From positions 372,001 through 436,000 of the forward strand of contig JAHJVE010000008.1 of assembly GCA_018828385.1 (NCBI GenBank): DNA of 64,000 nucleotides. Reading direction: 5' to 3'. A program made the translations under genes and the position numbers. Below are positions 53,386 through 61,516 of the stretch, in pieces. Under the pieces are notes generated by a model. The model had not been told where the DNA came from. It saw only the letters and a list, made by a program, of their open reading frames with translations, and did not search any database. Source of the DNA: Gammaproteobacteria bacterium. GTDB taxonomy: Bacteria; Pseudomonadota; Gammaproteobacteria; Burkholderiales; Rhodocyclaceae. The first letter of the stretch is position 1. Each line of letters begins with the position of its first letter.

Positions 53386-53402
53386 TGTAGGCACTGTGTA
53401 GG
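53386..53402 (+). promoter_or_regulatory. Candidate right arm-type integrase sites
   Basis: Two TGTAGG copies 11 bases apart (53386 and 53397), just upstream of the integrase start. An inverted GCCTACA at 53521-53527 next to the attachment repeat is a third copy. Confidence 0.5.
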
Positions 53403-53533
53403 CAAATTATATCAACATGCGGGAATTGTGGGGAATCTGTTTGGTATGGTGGTTTGCTGTAGATTGCCTTAAATAGGCGGTTTGTTTGGGTTTGTGGAAT
53501 CTCTATCAACGCCGATAAATGCCTACACCGTCA

Positions 53534-53581
53534 GATTCATAACCCATAGGTCGGCAGTTCGATTCTGCCCATCACCACCAG
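53534..53581. repeat. Right attachment repeat
   Basis: Identical to 45066-45113, a partial copy of the 3' end of tRNA-Met from the anticodon loop to one base past the encoded CCA. It carries no acceptor 5' half and is therefore not a tRNA gene. Confidence 0.95.
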
Positions 53582-53587
53582 AAATGC

Positions 53588-53617
53588 AAAAACCCGCTGA
53601 TTCATCAGCGGGTTTTT
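53588..53617 (+). terminator. Displaced native terminator of tRNA-Met
   Basis: AACCCGCTGA and TCAGCGGGTT pair perfectly within a 13-bp stem and a TTCA loop, with a long T tract (to about 53626). It lies immediately after the right repeat, where the original tRNA 3' flank continues. Confidence 0.85.
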
Positions 53618-53696
53618 CTTTTTTCGGCCGGCGATTCTGGGTCGAATATTGCTAGAGCTACCTCGTGGTGTCGTTTTTTCCAGAGCGAGGTGCATC

Positions 53697-53924
53697 ATGC
53701 ATGATTTCCCGAACTCATTTAATGCCAGCGCCAATCTGACCGAAGAGGCCATGTTCTGGATGCGGCTGGCCGCCTTTGCCGGTGTTTCGGAATATGTGCT
53801 GTCAACGGGCGCTTCGTTGCAGGATGCGGAGGAGTGGCTGTTCGGCTTTTGCCTGCCGGGCGATTTGCCGTCGCGTTATGCCAGTCTTTCGGGTGGGGCG
53901 GCGAATCCACGCATTCTGATTTGA
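53697..53924 (+). CDS. Small unknown protein, 75 residues
   Basis: From the ATG at 53697 (MHDFPNSFNASANLTEEAMF). One helix-rich segment, MFWMRLAAFAGVSEYVLSTG, is amphipathic rather than membrane-like. No family was recognised. The gene sits outside the element, between the displaced terminator and a 15-bp inverted repeat, and is convergent with ahpF. AGGTG at 53686-53690 could act as an RBS. Confidence 0.5.
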   Translation: MHDFPNSFNASANLTEEAMFWMRLAAFAGVSEYVLSTGASLQDAEEWLFGFCLPGDLPSRYASLSGGAANPRILI

Positions 53925-53959
53925 CGGTACCTGGGCGTGTCGGGTTGTCGACAGCGCTG

Positions 53960-53996
53960 CACGAGCCAATGCACGGTTGTGGTGCATTGGCTCGTG
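53960..53996. terminator. 15-bp perfect inverted repeat between convergent genes
   Basis: CACGAGCCAATGCAC and GTGCATTGGCTCGTG pair over 15 bp around GGTTGTG. It lies between the 53697 gene and ahpF (stop at 54020). There is no T tract, so it may be a bidirectional terminator or an mRNA 3'-end stabiliser. Confidence 0.6.
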
Positions 53997-54019
53997 AAAA
54001 GGGCGGCTGATCGAATCGA

Positions 54020-55585
54020 TCAGGCTGGCGCCGAACTGCGGATCAGATGGTCGAAGGCGCTGAGCGAAGCGGTGGCGCCGGCGCCCATGGCGATGATGAT
54101 CTGCTTGTAGGGCACGGTCGTGCAGTCGCCAGCGGCGAAGACGCCGGGAGCCGAGGTCTGGCCCTTGGCGTCAATTTCGATTTCGCCGAAGCGGCTCAGG
54201 TTGAGCGTGCCCTTGAGCCAGTCGGTGTTGGGCAGCAGGCCGATCTGGACGAAGATGCCTTCGAGTTCGACGTGCCTGATTTCTTCGCTGACGCGATCCT
54301 TGTAGGTGATGCCGCCCACCTTCTGGCCGTCGCCGGTGACTTCGGTGGTTTGGGCTGACTTGATGACGGTGACGTTAGGCAGGCTGTAGAGCTTGTTCTG
54401 CAGGACGGCGTCGGCGCGCAGGGTGTCGGCGAATTCGAGCAGCGTGACATGGGCGACGATGCCGGCCAGGTCGATGGCGGCTTCGACGCCGGAGTTGCCG
54501 CCGCCGATGACCGCAACGCGCTTGCCCTTAAACAGGGGGCCGTCGCAGTGCGGGCAGAAGCAGACGCCCTTGGCCTTGTATTCCTGCTCGCCGGGTACGC
54601 CCATTTCGCGCCAGCGGGCGCCGGTCGAGAGGATGACCGTCCTGGCCTGCAGCTTTGCCCCGTTTTCAAGTTCGAGCCCGACCAGGCCGCCATTTTCGCT
54701 GGCCGGAATGAGTTTGTTGGCGCGTTGCAGGTTCATTACATCGACTTCGTAGTCCTTGACGTGCTGTTCCAGCGCGGCGACCAGCTTCGGTCCTTCGGTG
54801 TGGCTGACCGAGATGAAGTTCTCGATGCCCAGGGTGTCCATGACCTGCCCGCCGAAACGCTCGGCCAGGATGCCGGTGCGGATGCCCTTGCGGGCGGCGT
54901 AGACGGCAGCCGCAGCGCCGGCCGGGCCTCCGCCGACGACGAGGACGTCGAATGCTTCCTTCTGGCCGAGCGCCTCGGCGGCACGGGCGGCGGCGCCGGT
55001 GTCGACTTTGGCGAGGATTTCCTCGATTAGCATGCGGCCGGCGCCGAATTCGGCACCGTTCAGGTAGGTGGTCGGCACGGCCATGATCTGACGTTCGTTA
55101 ACTACGTCCTGGAACATGGCGCCGTCGATCATGGTGCTGCTTACACCGGGGTTGAGGACGGCCATGAGGTTGAGCGCCTGCACGACGTCCGGGCAGTTGT
55201 GGCAGGACAGCGAGATGTAAGTCTCGAAATTGAAGGTGCCGGGCAGGGCCTTGATCTGGTCAATGACCGCTTGTTCGACCTTGGGCGGATGGCCGCCGGT
55301 CTGCAGCAGGGCGAGGACCAGCGAGGTGAATTCGTGGCCCATCGGGATGCCGGCGAAAGTGATGCGCGGCGTTTCGCCGGGCAGGCCGATGGCGAAGGAC
55401 GGGCGCAAGGCGGCGCTGCCGTTTTCGCGCAGGCTGACCTTGGCCGAGAGTTCGGCGATGTCGATGAGCAGGCCGCGCATTTCCTCGGCTTTGGCGCTGT
55501 CGTCGAGCGAGGCGACGAGTTCAATCGGACGTTGCAGTTTTTCGAGGTAGGCGGCGAGTTGGGCTTTGATGTTGCTGTCGAGCAT
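54020..55585 (-). CDS. ahpF: Alkyl hydroperoxide reductase subunit F
   Basis: NADH-dependent flavoprotein that reduces AhpC. It has 521 residues from the ATG at 55585. The N-terminal thioredoxin-like double domain has the redox pair CHNC at about residues 130-133. FAD- and NAD-binding domains carry [35 protein letters not shown] and, at the end, [11 protein letters not shown]. It is separated from ahpC by 143 bases that contain a repeat copy. Confidence 0.95.
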   Translation of the reverse strand: MLDSNIKAQLAAYLEKLQRPIELVASLDDSAKAEEMRGLLIDIAELSAKVSLRENGSAALRPSFAIGLPGETPRITFAGIPMGHEFTSLVLALLQTGGHPPKVEQAVIDQIKALPGTFNFETYISLSCHNCPDVVQALNLMAVLNPGVSSTMIDGAMFQDVVNERQIMAVPTTYLNGAEFGAGRMLIEEILAKVDTGAAARAAEALGQKEAFDVLVVGGGPAGAAAAVYAARKGIRTGILAERFGGQVMDTLGIENFISVSHTEGPKLVAALEQHVKDYEVDVMNLQRANKLIPASENGGLVGLELENGAKLQARTVILSTGARWREMGVPGEQEYKAKGVCFCPHCDGPLFKGKRVAVIGGGNSGVEAAIDLAGIVAHVTLLEFADTLRADAVLQNKLYSLPNVTVIKSAQTTEVTGDGQKVGGITYKDRVSEEIRHVELEGIFVQIGLLPNTDWLKGTLNLSRFGEIEIDAKGQTSAPGVFAAGDCTTVPYKQIIIAMGAGATASLSAFDHLIRSSAPA

Positions 55586-55627
55586 ATTGTTCTCCCTTGT
55601 GCTGAATTTCACTGGTTTTTTGCGATT

Positions 55628-55664
55628 GCTACGGTCAACCGGAAAAAAACGCTGAAATCCAAAT
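55628..55664 (+). repeat. Interspersed repeat copy, between ahpC and ahpF
   Basis: A plus-oriented copy: GCTACGGTCAACCGGAAAA, then CGCTGAAATCCAAA. It is antisense to the ahpCF transcript. Confidence 0.8.
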
Positions 55665-55728
55665 GTGGTGGGCGGCTGGTTGCGAGCAGGAATTCGCTCA
55701 CAACCAGCAACCAACGACTAGCGACTAA

Positions 55729-56292
55729 TTAGATCTTGCCAACCAGGTCGAGCGACGGCGCCAAGGTCTTCTCGCCTTCCTTCCACTTGGCCGGGCAGAC
55801 TTCACCCGGGTGGGCGGCGGTGTATTGAGCGGCCTTCAGCTTGCGCAGCGTTTCCGAAACATCACGGGCGATTTCGTTGGAGTGGATTTCAACGGTCTTG
55901 ATGACGCCATCCGGATTGATGACGAAAGTGCCGCGCAGGGCCAGACCTTCAGAGTCGATATGCACGTCGAAGGCGCGGGTCAGTTGGTGGGTCGGGTCGC
56001 CGATCAGCGGGAACTGGGCCTTGCCGACGGCCGGCGAGGTTTCGTGCCAGACCTTGTGCGAGAAATGGGTGTCGGTGGTGACGATGTACACTTCGGCGCC
56101 GGCCTTCTGGAACTCGCCGTAGTTATTGGCGGCATCTTCGATTTCGGTCGGGCAGTTGAAGGTGAAGGCGGCTGGCATGAAGATCACGACTGACCACTTG
56201 CCCTTGAGGCTGGCTTCGGTGACTTCGATGAACTTGCCATTGTGGAAAGCCTGGGCCTTGAACGGTTGAACCTGGGTGTTGATAAGCGACAT
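55729..56292 (-). CDS. ahpC: Alkyl hydroperoxide reductase subunit C (2-Cys peroxiredoxin)
   Basis: Reduces peroxides and peroxynitrite. It has 187 residues from the ATG at 56292. The peroxidatic Cys is in AAFTFNCPTEIEDAANNYGE; the usual Val before this Cys is Asn here. The resolving Cys is in HPGEVCPAKWKEG. It is divergent from napD. An OxyR-like half-site pair lies in the shared region, about 95 bases upstream of its start. Confidence 0.95.
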   Translation of the reverse strand: MSLINTQVQPFKAQAFHNGKFIEVTEASLKGKWSVVIFMPAAFTFNCPTEIEDAANNYGEFQKAGAEVYIVTTDTHFSHKVWHETSPAVGKAQFPLIGDPTHQLTRAFDVHIDSEGLALRGTFVINPDGVIKTVEIHSNEIARDVSETLRKLKAAQYTAAHPGEVCPAKWKEGEKTLAPSLDLVGKI

Positions 56293-56385
56293 TTGTTTTC
56301 TCCTGAGTGGGTGTGTGAAATTGAACACAACGCCATGTTAGGGACGCTTCATTGATCAAGCCAATTGATTGGTCAAATGTTGACG

Positions 56386-56400
56386 ATAGGCTGCCGCTAT
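56386..56400 (-). promoter_or_regulatory. OxyR-like half-site pair upstream of ahpC
   Basis: ATAG, seven bases, CTAT (56386-56400) matches one dimer unit of the OxyR consensus. The second unit expected 7 bases on is poorly conserved. An imperfect TTGATCAAGCCAATTGAT stretch lies nearer ahpC, at about 56352-56369. Confidence 0.4.
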
Positions 56401-56486
56401 TCCCAGTTGATGCGGCAATTACTAGTTAAAAGGTACTAGTCGACGCTTGCCATTGGAACTAGTGACGACCCTCCGACCGAATGAAA

Positions 56487-56500
56487 TTGATACACATCAA
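56487..56500 (+). promoter_or_regulatory. FNR/ANR-type box upstream of napD
   Basis: TTGATACACATCAA is a perfect TTGAT-N4-ATCAA site, centred 83 bases before the napD start. It supports induction of periplasmic nitrate reductase when oxygen is low. Confidence 0.8.
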
Positions 56501-56576
56501 TTAAATACTCAGCCGTATCGGGAACAGTGCATTCCGAGGCGGCATTGGGCCGTCGAAGCTTGAGGAGACCGGCCGG

Positions 56577-56837
56577 ATGAATATTTCCAGCGCAATTGTG
56601 TACGTCGCTCCGGAGTGCCTTTATGAGGCGTGCGAAGCCTTGCTCCTGATGCCCGGGGTGGAAATTCACGCCCGGAGTCCGGAGGGTAAGGTGGTCGTCA
56701 CTCTGGAGGATGACAACACCAATTCGGCTGCCGATAAATATGTGGCCCTGCATGGTGTACCCGGCGTCGCATCGGTGGCCATGGTCTATCAATACAGCGA
56801 CGAAGAATCTGTAGATACCGAGGAGGTAAAGGCGTGA
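56577..56837 (+). CDS. napD: Periplasmic nitrate reductase maturation chaperone NapD
   Basis: Cytoplasmic chaperone that binds the Tat signal of NapA. It has 86 residues, the family size, with the ferredoxin-like alternation [36 protein letters not shown] and [21 protein letters not shown]-like GAGGAGA lies upstream. It overlaps napA by 4 bases (GTGA). First gene of napDABC, behind the FNR-type box. Confidence 0.92.
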   Translation: MNISSAIVYVAPECLYEACEALLLMPGVEIHARSPEGKVVVTLEDDNTNSAADKYVALHGVPGVASVAMVYQYSDEESVDTEEVKA

Positions 56838-59347
56838 AGCTTAATCGACGCGATTTCATCAAGGCCAACGCAGCAGCGGCGGCCATGTCAGCGGCAGGGT
56901 TGTCGGCGCCCGGTGCGGCCGTCGCCCAGGGGGCCGAAAAGATCCGCTGGGACAAGGCGGCCTGCCGTTTCTGCGGCACTGGTTGCGGGGTGCTGGTTGG
57001 GACGCAGGAGGGCCGCGTCGTGGCTACACAGGGCGACCCGGATGCACCGGTCAATCGTGGCCTGAACTGCATCAAGGGCTATTTCCTGTCCAAGATCATG
57101 TACGGAGCCGATCGTCTGAAGACGCCGCTGCTGCGCATGACCGACGGCAAGTACGACAAGAACGGCGAGTTTGCGCCGATTTCGTGGAAGCAGGCCTTCG
57201 ATATCATGGAAGAGAAGGTCCGGGCGACGCTCAAGGCCAAGGGACCGGACGGTCTGGCCATGTTTGGCTCGGGCCAGTGGACGGTGTGGGAAGGGTACGC
57301 CGCCGCCAAGCTCATGAAAGCCGGTTTCCGCACCAACAACATCGACCCTAACGCCCGTCACTGCATGGCCTCGGCTGTTGCCGGCTTCATGCGTACCTTC
57401 GGCATCGACGAGCCGATGGGCTGCTACGACGACATCGAGCATGCCGATGCCTTCGTGCTGTGGGGATCGAACATGGCCGAGATGCACCCGATCCTGTGGA
57501 CGCGCATCACCGACCGCAAGTTGTCGAACAAGGGCGTCAAGGTCGCCGTGCTATCGACCTTCGAGCACCGCTCCTACGAGCTGGCCGACATCCCGATGAT
57601 CTTCACGCCGCAGACCGACCTGGCGATCCTGAATTTCATCGCCAACTACATTATCCAGAACGGCAAGGTAAACCAGGCCTTCATCGACAAGAACATCAAC
57701 TTCAAGAAGAGCGCCACCGACATCGGCTACGGCCTGCGTCCGACCCATGCCCTGGAAAAGGATGCGACGAGCAACGGTTATCCCGGTGCCGATGGCAAGC
57801 CGAAAGGCAATACCGGCAAGTCCGATCCAATTACTTTCGACGAGTACAAGAAGTTCGTTTCGGAATACACCGCCGAGAAGGTTTCCAAGTTGTCCGGAGT
57901 GCCGGTCGCTCAGCTCAACGAGCTGGCCGCGCTGTATGCCGACCCGAAGATCAAGGTGACCTCGTTCTGGACCATGGGTTTCAACCAGCATACGCGTGGC
58001 ACCTGGGCCAACAACCTCGTCTACAACATCCACCTGCTGACCGGCAAGATTTCCGAGCCGGGCAACAGCCCGTTCTCGCTGACCGGCCAACCGTCCGCCT
58101 GTGGTACGGCGCGCGAAGTCGGCACTTTTGCCCACCGCCTGCCGGCCGACATGGTCGTGATGAATCCGGAACACCGCAAGCACGCCGAGGAACTCTGGCA
58201 ACTGCCCGACGGCACCATTCCTCCCAAGCCGGGCTACCATGCGGTAGCCATGGCCCGGGCGCTGAAGGACGGCAAGGTCAATTTCTACTGGCAGCAGTGC
58301 AACAACAACATGCAGGCCGGGCCGAACATCAACGAAGAGCTTTACCCGGGCTGGCGCCGGCCGGAAAACTTCATCGTCGTTTCCGATCCCTACCCGACGG
58401 TGTCGGCGATGGCCGCCGACCTCATCCTGCCGACCGCCATGTGGGTCGAGAAGGAAGGCGCCTACGGCAATGCCGAACGGCGTACCCAGTTCTGGCGCCA
58501 GCAGGTCAAGGCGCCGGGCGAGGCTCGCTCCGATCTCTGGCAGGTCATGGAGTTCGCCAAGCGTTTCAAGGTTGAGGAAGTCTGGCCGGCCGACCTCGTC
58601 GCCAAGGCGCCGAAGCTGAAAGGCAAGACGCTGTACGACGTGCTTTACGCCAATGGCGTGGTCAACAAGTACAAGCTGAATGAAACCGCCGATGGCTTCG
58701 ACAACGACGAGTCCAAACACTTTGGTTTCTACGTTCAGAAGGGCCTGTTTGAAGAATATGCCTCCTTCGGTCGCGGCCACGGCCACGACCTGGCTACGTT
58801 CGATGCCTACCATCAGGCCCGCGGCCTGCGCTGGCCGGTCGTCGGCGGCAAGGAAACCCTGTGGCGCTTCCGTGAAGGCTACGATTCCTACGTCAAGAAG
58901 GGCGAGGGCGTTAAGTTCTACGGTCACAAGGACGGCAAGGCGGTCATCTTCGCGCTGCCTTACCAGCCGCCTGCCGAGTCGCCGGACAAGGAATTCGACC
59001 TCTGGCTATCCACCGGTCGGGTCCTCGAACACTGGCACACCGGCACCATGACGCGTCGCGTTCCCGAGCTGTACAAGGCCTTCCCGGATGCCGTCGTCTT
59101 CATGCACCCGGACGATGCCAAGGCGCGCGGCATGCAGCGCGGCATGGTGGTCAAGGTGGCCTCGCGGCGCGGCGAAATCCAGCTGCGCGTCGAAACCCGC
59201 GGCCGCAACAAGCCGCCGCGTGGCCTCGTCTTCATTCCGTTCTTCGACGCCGGTCGCCTGGTCAACAAACTGACCCTCGACGCGACCTGCCCGATTTCCA
59301 AGGAAACGGACTACAAGAAGTGCGCCGTCAAGGTGACCCGGGCCTGA
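56834..59347 (+). CDS. napA: Periplasmic nitrate reductase catalytic subunit NapA
   Basis: Reduces nitrate to nitrite in the periplasm with Mo-bis-MGD and one [4Fe-4S] cluster. It has 837 residues from a GTG. A twin-arginine signal starts [20 protein letters not shown]. The cluster ligands are in [13 protein letters not shown] with the fourth Cys in GLNCIKG, and the Mo-ligand Cys is in [14 protein letters not shown]. It is coupled to napD by overlap. A repeat copy lies between its end and napB. Confidence 0.97.
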   Translation: MKLNRRDFIKANAAAAAMSAAGLSAPGAAVAQGAEKIRWDKAACRFCGTGCGVLVGTQEGRVVATQGDPDAPVNRGLNCIKGYFLSKIMYGADRLKTPLLRMTDGKYDKNGEFAPISWKQAFDIMEEKVRATLKAKGPDGLAMFGSGQWTVWEGYAAAKLMKAGFRTNNIDPNARHCMASAVAGFMRTFGIDEPMGCYDDIEHADAFVLWGSNMAEMHPILWTRITDRKLSNKGVKVAVLSTFEHRSYELADIPMIFTPQTDLAILNFIANYIIQNGKVNQAFIDKNINFKKSATDIGYGLRPTHALEKDATSNGYPGADGKPKGNTGKSDPITFDEYKKFVSEYTAEKVSKLSGVPVAQLNELAALYADPKIKVTSFWTMGFNQHTRGTWANNLVYNIHLLTGKISEPGNSPFSLTGQPSACGTAREVGTFAHRLPADMVVMNPEHRKHAEELWQLPDGTIPPKPGYHAVAMARALKDGKVNFYWQQCNNNMQAGPNINEELYPGWRRPENFIVVSDPYPTVSAMAADLILPTAMWVEKEGAYGNAERRTQFWRQQVKAPGEARSDLWQVMEFAKRFKVEEVWPADLVAKAPKLKGKTLYDVLYANGVVNKYKLNETADGFDNDESKHFGFYVQKGLFEEYASFGRGHGHDLATFDAYHQARGLRWPVVGGKETLWRFREGYDSYVKKGEGVKFYGHKDGKAVIFALPYQPPAESPDKEFDLWLSTGRVLEHWHTGTMTRRVPELYKAFPDAVVFMHPDDAKARGMQRGMVVKVASRRGEIQLRVETRGRNKPPRGLVFIPFFDAGRLVNKLTLDATCPISKETDYKKCAVKVTRA

Positions 59348-59372
59348 AGCGCCCAGCAAAGAAACGGCTGAT

Positions 59373-59409
59373 CCTACGGTCAACCGGAAAAATGAGCCAA
59401 AAAGCGAAT
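59373..59409 (+). repeat. Interspersed repeat copy, between napA and napB
   Basis: A plus-oriented copy: CCTACGGTCAACCGGAAAAA, then TGAGCCAAAAAGCGAAT. It lies in the 100-base gap between napA and napB, in the sense orientation. Confidence 0.8.
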
Positions 59410-59447
59410 GGGGCCTCGTCTCCATTCGCTCATCGGAGGTAACGAAT

Positions 59448-59891
59448 ATGAGATTGATCACTGCACTGGCCCTGGCCGCCGGCATGCTCCTGGGGGGAGT
59501 TGGCGGCGTCAGCGCGCAGGAATTGCGAGTGAATGAGATCGGCATCGAGTCGATCAACGGGAACGCCAAGGTCGATATGTTCCGGCCGGAGAAAGACCAG
59601 ACCGCCATTCCCCGCAACTTTCAGAAGCAGCCGCCGCTGATTCCGCACAGCATCAAGGGCTACAACATCACCCAGAATTTCAACAAGTGCATGGACTGCC
59701 ACTCGAAAGAGCGGGCCGAGGAAACCGGGGCAACCAGGGTCGCCAAGTCGCACTATCTCGACCGTGAAGACAAGAAGCAGGCCAATATTTCGCCGCGCCG
59801 CTATTTCTGCATGCAGTGCCACGTGCCGCAATTCGACGCCAAGCCGCTCGTCGCCAATACCTATAAGCCGGCTGCCAAGAGGGGAGAATGA
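59448..59891 (+). CDS. napB: Periplasmic nitrate reductase cytochrome subunit NapB
   Basis: Di-haem cytochrome c that passes electrons to NapA. It has 147 residues with a signal peptide (about 1-24, ending GVSAQE). Two haem motifs are seen, [11 protein letters not shown] and [15 protein letters not shown], both with typical NapB surroundings. The predicted gene is preceded by GGAGGT. It overlaps napC by 4 bases. Confidence 0.95.
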   Translation: MRLITALALAAGMLLGGVGGVSAQELRVNEIGIESINGNAKVDMFRPEKDQTAIPRNFQKQPPLIPHSIKGYNITQNFNKCMDCHSKERAEETGATRVAKSHYLDREDKKQANISPRRYFCMQCHVPQFDAKPLVANTYKPAAKRGE

Positions 59892-60538
59892 TGAGTCTCG
59901 ATAAATTCACGCCTGCATGGGTCAAGCGCATCGGGCTGGTCACCGTATTCGGCCTGTTTGCTGCCGGTATCGTTTTCTGGGGCGGCTTCAACTGGGCGCT
60001 CGAATCGACCAACAAGGAATCGTTCTGTATCTCCTGCCACGAAATGGAGGAAAACGTCTTCCGCGAGTATCAGAACACGGTTCACTACACGAACCGCACC
60101 GGGGTGCGGGCCACCTGTCCGGATTGCCACGTGCCCAAGGAATGGGGGCCGAAGATGATCCGCAAGATTCAGGCTTCCAACGAAGTGCTGCACAAGCTTC
60201 TGGGCACCATCGATACGCCCGAGAAATTCAACGCCAAACGCGCCCAACTCGCCCAGAACGAGTGGCGGCGCATGAAGGCGAATGACTCACAGGAGTGCCG
60301 CAACTGCCATCGCTACGACTACATGGACTATACCGAGCAGGGTAACCGGGCGGCCCGCATGCATCCGCAGGCTTTCATCGACGGCAAGACCTGTATCGAC
60401 TGCCACAAGGGGATCGCCCACCAATTGCCGGCAATCGACCAGCATATTGGCATGCAAAACGATGGTGCGGTGGCTATCTCGCATGGCGAAAAGCCGCCCG
60501 AGCCGGCCAGGGAAGAGGCTGCTTCAGCGGCCAAATAG
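59888..60538 (+). CDS. napC: NapC/NirT-type tetrahaem quinol dehydrogenase
   Basis: Membrane-anchored cytochrome that moves electrons from quinol to NapB. It has 216 residues. A single N-terminal span at about 15-35 is followed by four CxxCH haem motifs: [36 protein letters not shown] and [13 protein letters not shown]. The operon has no napF, napG or napH, so NapC is the only quinol link here. A strong terminator follows at 60561. Confidence 0.95.
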   Translation: MMSLDKFTPAWVKRIGLVTVFGLFAAGIVFWGGFNWALESTNKESFCISCHEMEENVFREYQNTVHYTNRTGVRATCPDCHVPKEWGPKMIRKIQASNEVLHKLLGTIDTPEKFNAKRAQLAQNEWRRMKANDSQECRNCHRYDYMDYTEQGNRAARMHPQAFIDGKTCIDCHKGIAHQLPAIDQHIGMQNDGAVAISHGEKPPEPAREEAASAAK

Positions 60539-60560
60539 TCCGCTCGCCGATGGTCCCAGA

Positions 60561-60590
60561 CAACCCCGGTCGCGTACCGGGGTTGTTGTT
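60561..60590 (+). terminator. Terminator of the nap operon
   Basis: CAACCCCGGT and ACCGGGGTTG form a perfect 10-bp stem around CGCGT, followed by TTGTTTG. It lies 22 bases after the napC stop codon. Confidence 0.85.
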
Positions 60591-60617
60591 TGCGTCTCGA
60601 AAAGCCCGTTCGGCGTA

Positions 60618-60636
60618 TGAATATTACAAATATTCA
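60618..60636. promoter_or_regulatory. AT-rich palindrome upstream of the HU gene
   Basis: TGAATATTACAAATATTCA is a perfect inverted repeat with 8-base arms, about 126 bases before the HU start. It looks like a dimeric repressor operator, but no regulator is known. Confidence 0.45.
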
Positions 60637-60761
60637 CGCGATCGCCTGCAAATAGGCCCTCTTGGGGCAACACTTATTCAAAAAGGTATGCTACTTTTGT
60701 CGTGCTGCCGTTCCGACGGCCAGTTTTCTTAAACATTAATAGGTAACTAGGAGGCACTTAG

Positions 60762-61061
60762 ATGAATAAATCCGAGCTGGTCGAAGTTGCTGCAAAAGAA
60801 GCTGGTATAACCAAGGCTGCTGCCGACAAGGCGCTGTCGGCCATCATCGGCGCGGTGGTCAAGACCGTGACCGCAGGGGAGTCTGTTACACTCGTTGGGT
60901 TCGGGACGTTCAAGTCCGCCAAGCGCGCAGCGCGTACCGGCAAGAATCCAAAAACCGGTGCCACGCTGAAAATTCCCGCTACCACGGTTCCGAAATTTAC
61001 CGCTGGTACGGCTTTCAAGGCCTCGGTCGCTGCAAAGAAGACCGCCGCCAAGAAGAAGTAA
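60762..61061 (+). CDS. hupB: HU-family histone-like DNA-binding protein
   Basis: Nucleoid protein that bends DNA. It has 99 residues. The HU fold is complete: KSELVEVAAKEAGITKAAAD, then GFGTFKSAKRAARTGKNPKT and the Pro-containing beta arm LKIPATTVPKFTAG. It has an extra Lys/Ala-rich C-terminal tail (SVAAKKTAAKKK), as in several betaproteobacteria. RBS-like GGAGG precedes the ATG. A strong hairpin terminator follows. Confidence 0.93.
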   Translation: MNKSELVEVAAKEAGITKAAADKALSAIIGAVVKTVTAGESVTLVGFGTFKSAKRAARTGKNPKTGATLKIPATTVPKFTAGTAFKASVAAKKTAAKKK

Positions 61062-61077
61062 TCCGGTGTTATCGAAT

Positions 61078-61112
61078 GCGGGGTTCGTCGTTGACGGGCT
61101 CCGCTTTTTTTA
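61078..61112 (+). terminator. Terminator after the HU gene
   Basis: GCGGGG and CTCCGC (6 bp, one G-T) enclose an inner stem CGTC/GACG with a GTT loop, followed by seven T at 61106-61112. Confidence 0.75.
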
Positions 61113-61119
61113 AGTTGCA

Positions 61120-61476
61120 ATGAATAATCCGAATCCAGAAAATCCCCCCGAAGCTCCTGTTGCCGTAGCCCCGCCGCCCGATACGCGTCGTCGCTTGCGT
61201 GACCTTCTTTCGATCCCCGAGCGCGATCGAACCGATGAGCAGTGGGACGAAATCATCGAGCTGGAAATCCAGCTTGCTCCCGGTAACCGCATTTCCGGCA
61301 ACGAGCCGCTTGGCGGAAATCCTGGTCGCAACAATATGCAGCATGGCAAGCCCGGTGGAAATGCAGGTGGTGGCCCAGGCCAGCAGCAAAAGAAGCATCG
61401 CCCGCGCACCAACAACAATCGCCGTCCGCGCCAGAACAAGCCGCAAGGTGGCGGTGGTGGCGGGACTCCCACCTGA
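61120..61476 (+). CDS. Proline/glycine/arginine-rich disordered protein
   Basis: It has 118 residues. The only ordered-looking part is PDTRRRLRDLLSIPERDRTDE (about 20-40), with IIELEIQLAP after it. The rest is disordered and rich in Pro, Gly, Asn, Gln, Arg and Lys, ending QGGGGGGTPT. It could bind RNA through the basic tail. No family was recognised. It begins 8 bases after the HU terminator and lies upstream of the ubiH-type gene. Confidence 0.6.
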   Translation: MNNPNPENPPEAPVAVAPPPDTRRRLRDLLSIPERDRTDEQWDEIIELEIQLAPGNRISGNEPLGGNPGRNNMQHGKPGGNAGGGPGQQQKKHRPRTNNNRRPRQNKPQGGGGGGTPT

Positions 61477-61516
61477 ACTGCTTGTTTCATTCTCCTGAAA
61501 CGGCATAATCGCCGTC

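Larger units (their letters stand above)
45066..53581. mobile_element. Integrated element in tRNA-Met, satellite- or IME-like
   Basis: Bounded by perfect 48-bp direct repeats, 8,468 bases from one repeat to the next. All its genes are on the minus strand: signal-peptide cargo protein, two small unknowns, SSB-like protein, primase-helicase, HTH-type protein, AlpA-like protein, two unknowns, and tyrosine integrase next to the right repeat. Base composition is visibly less GC-rich than the flanks. No capsid, terminase, portal, relaxase or conjugation gene was seen. Confidence 0.9.

Noticed and set aside
53534..53581. Second tRNA-Met gene
   Set aside because: Only the 3' half is present, so no cloverleaf can form; it is the right attachment repeat.
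57551..58927. 458-residue minus-strand frame inside napA
   Set aside because: Antisense to NapA, which is unmistakable.
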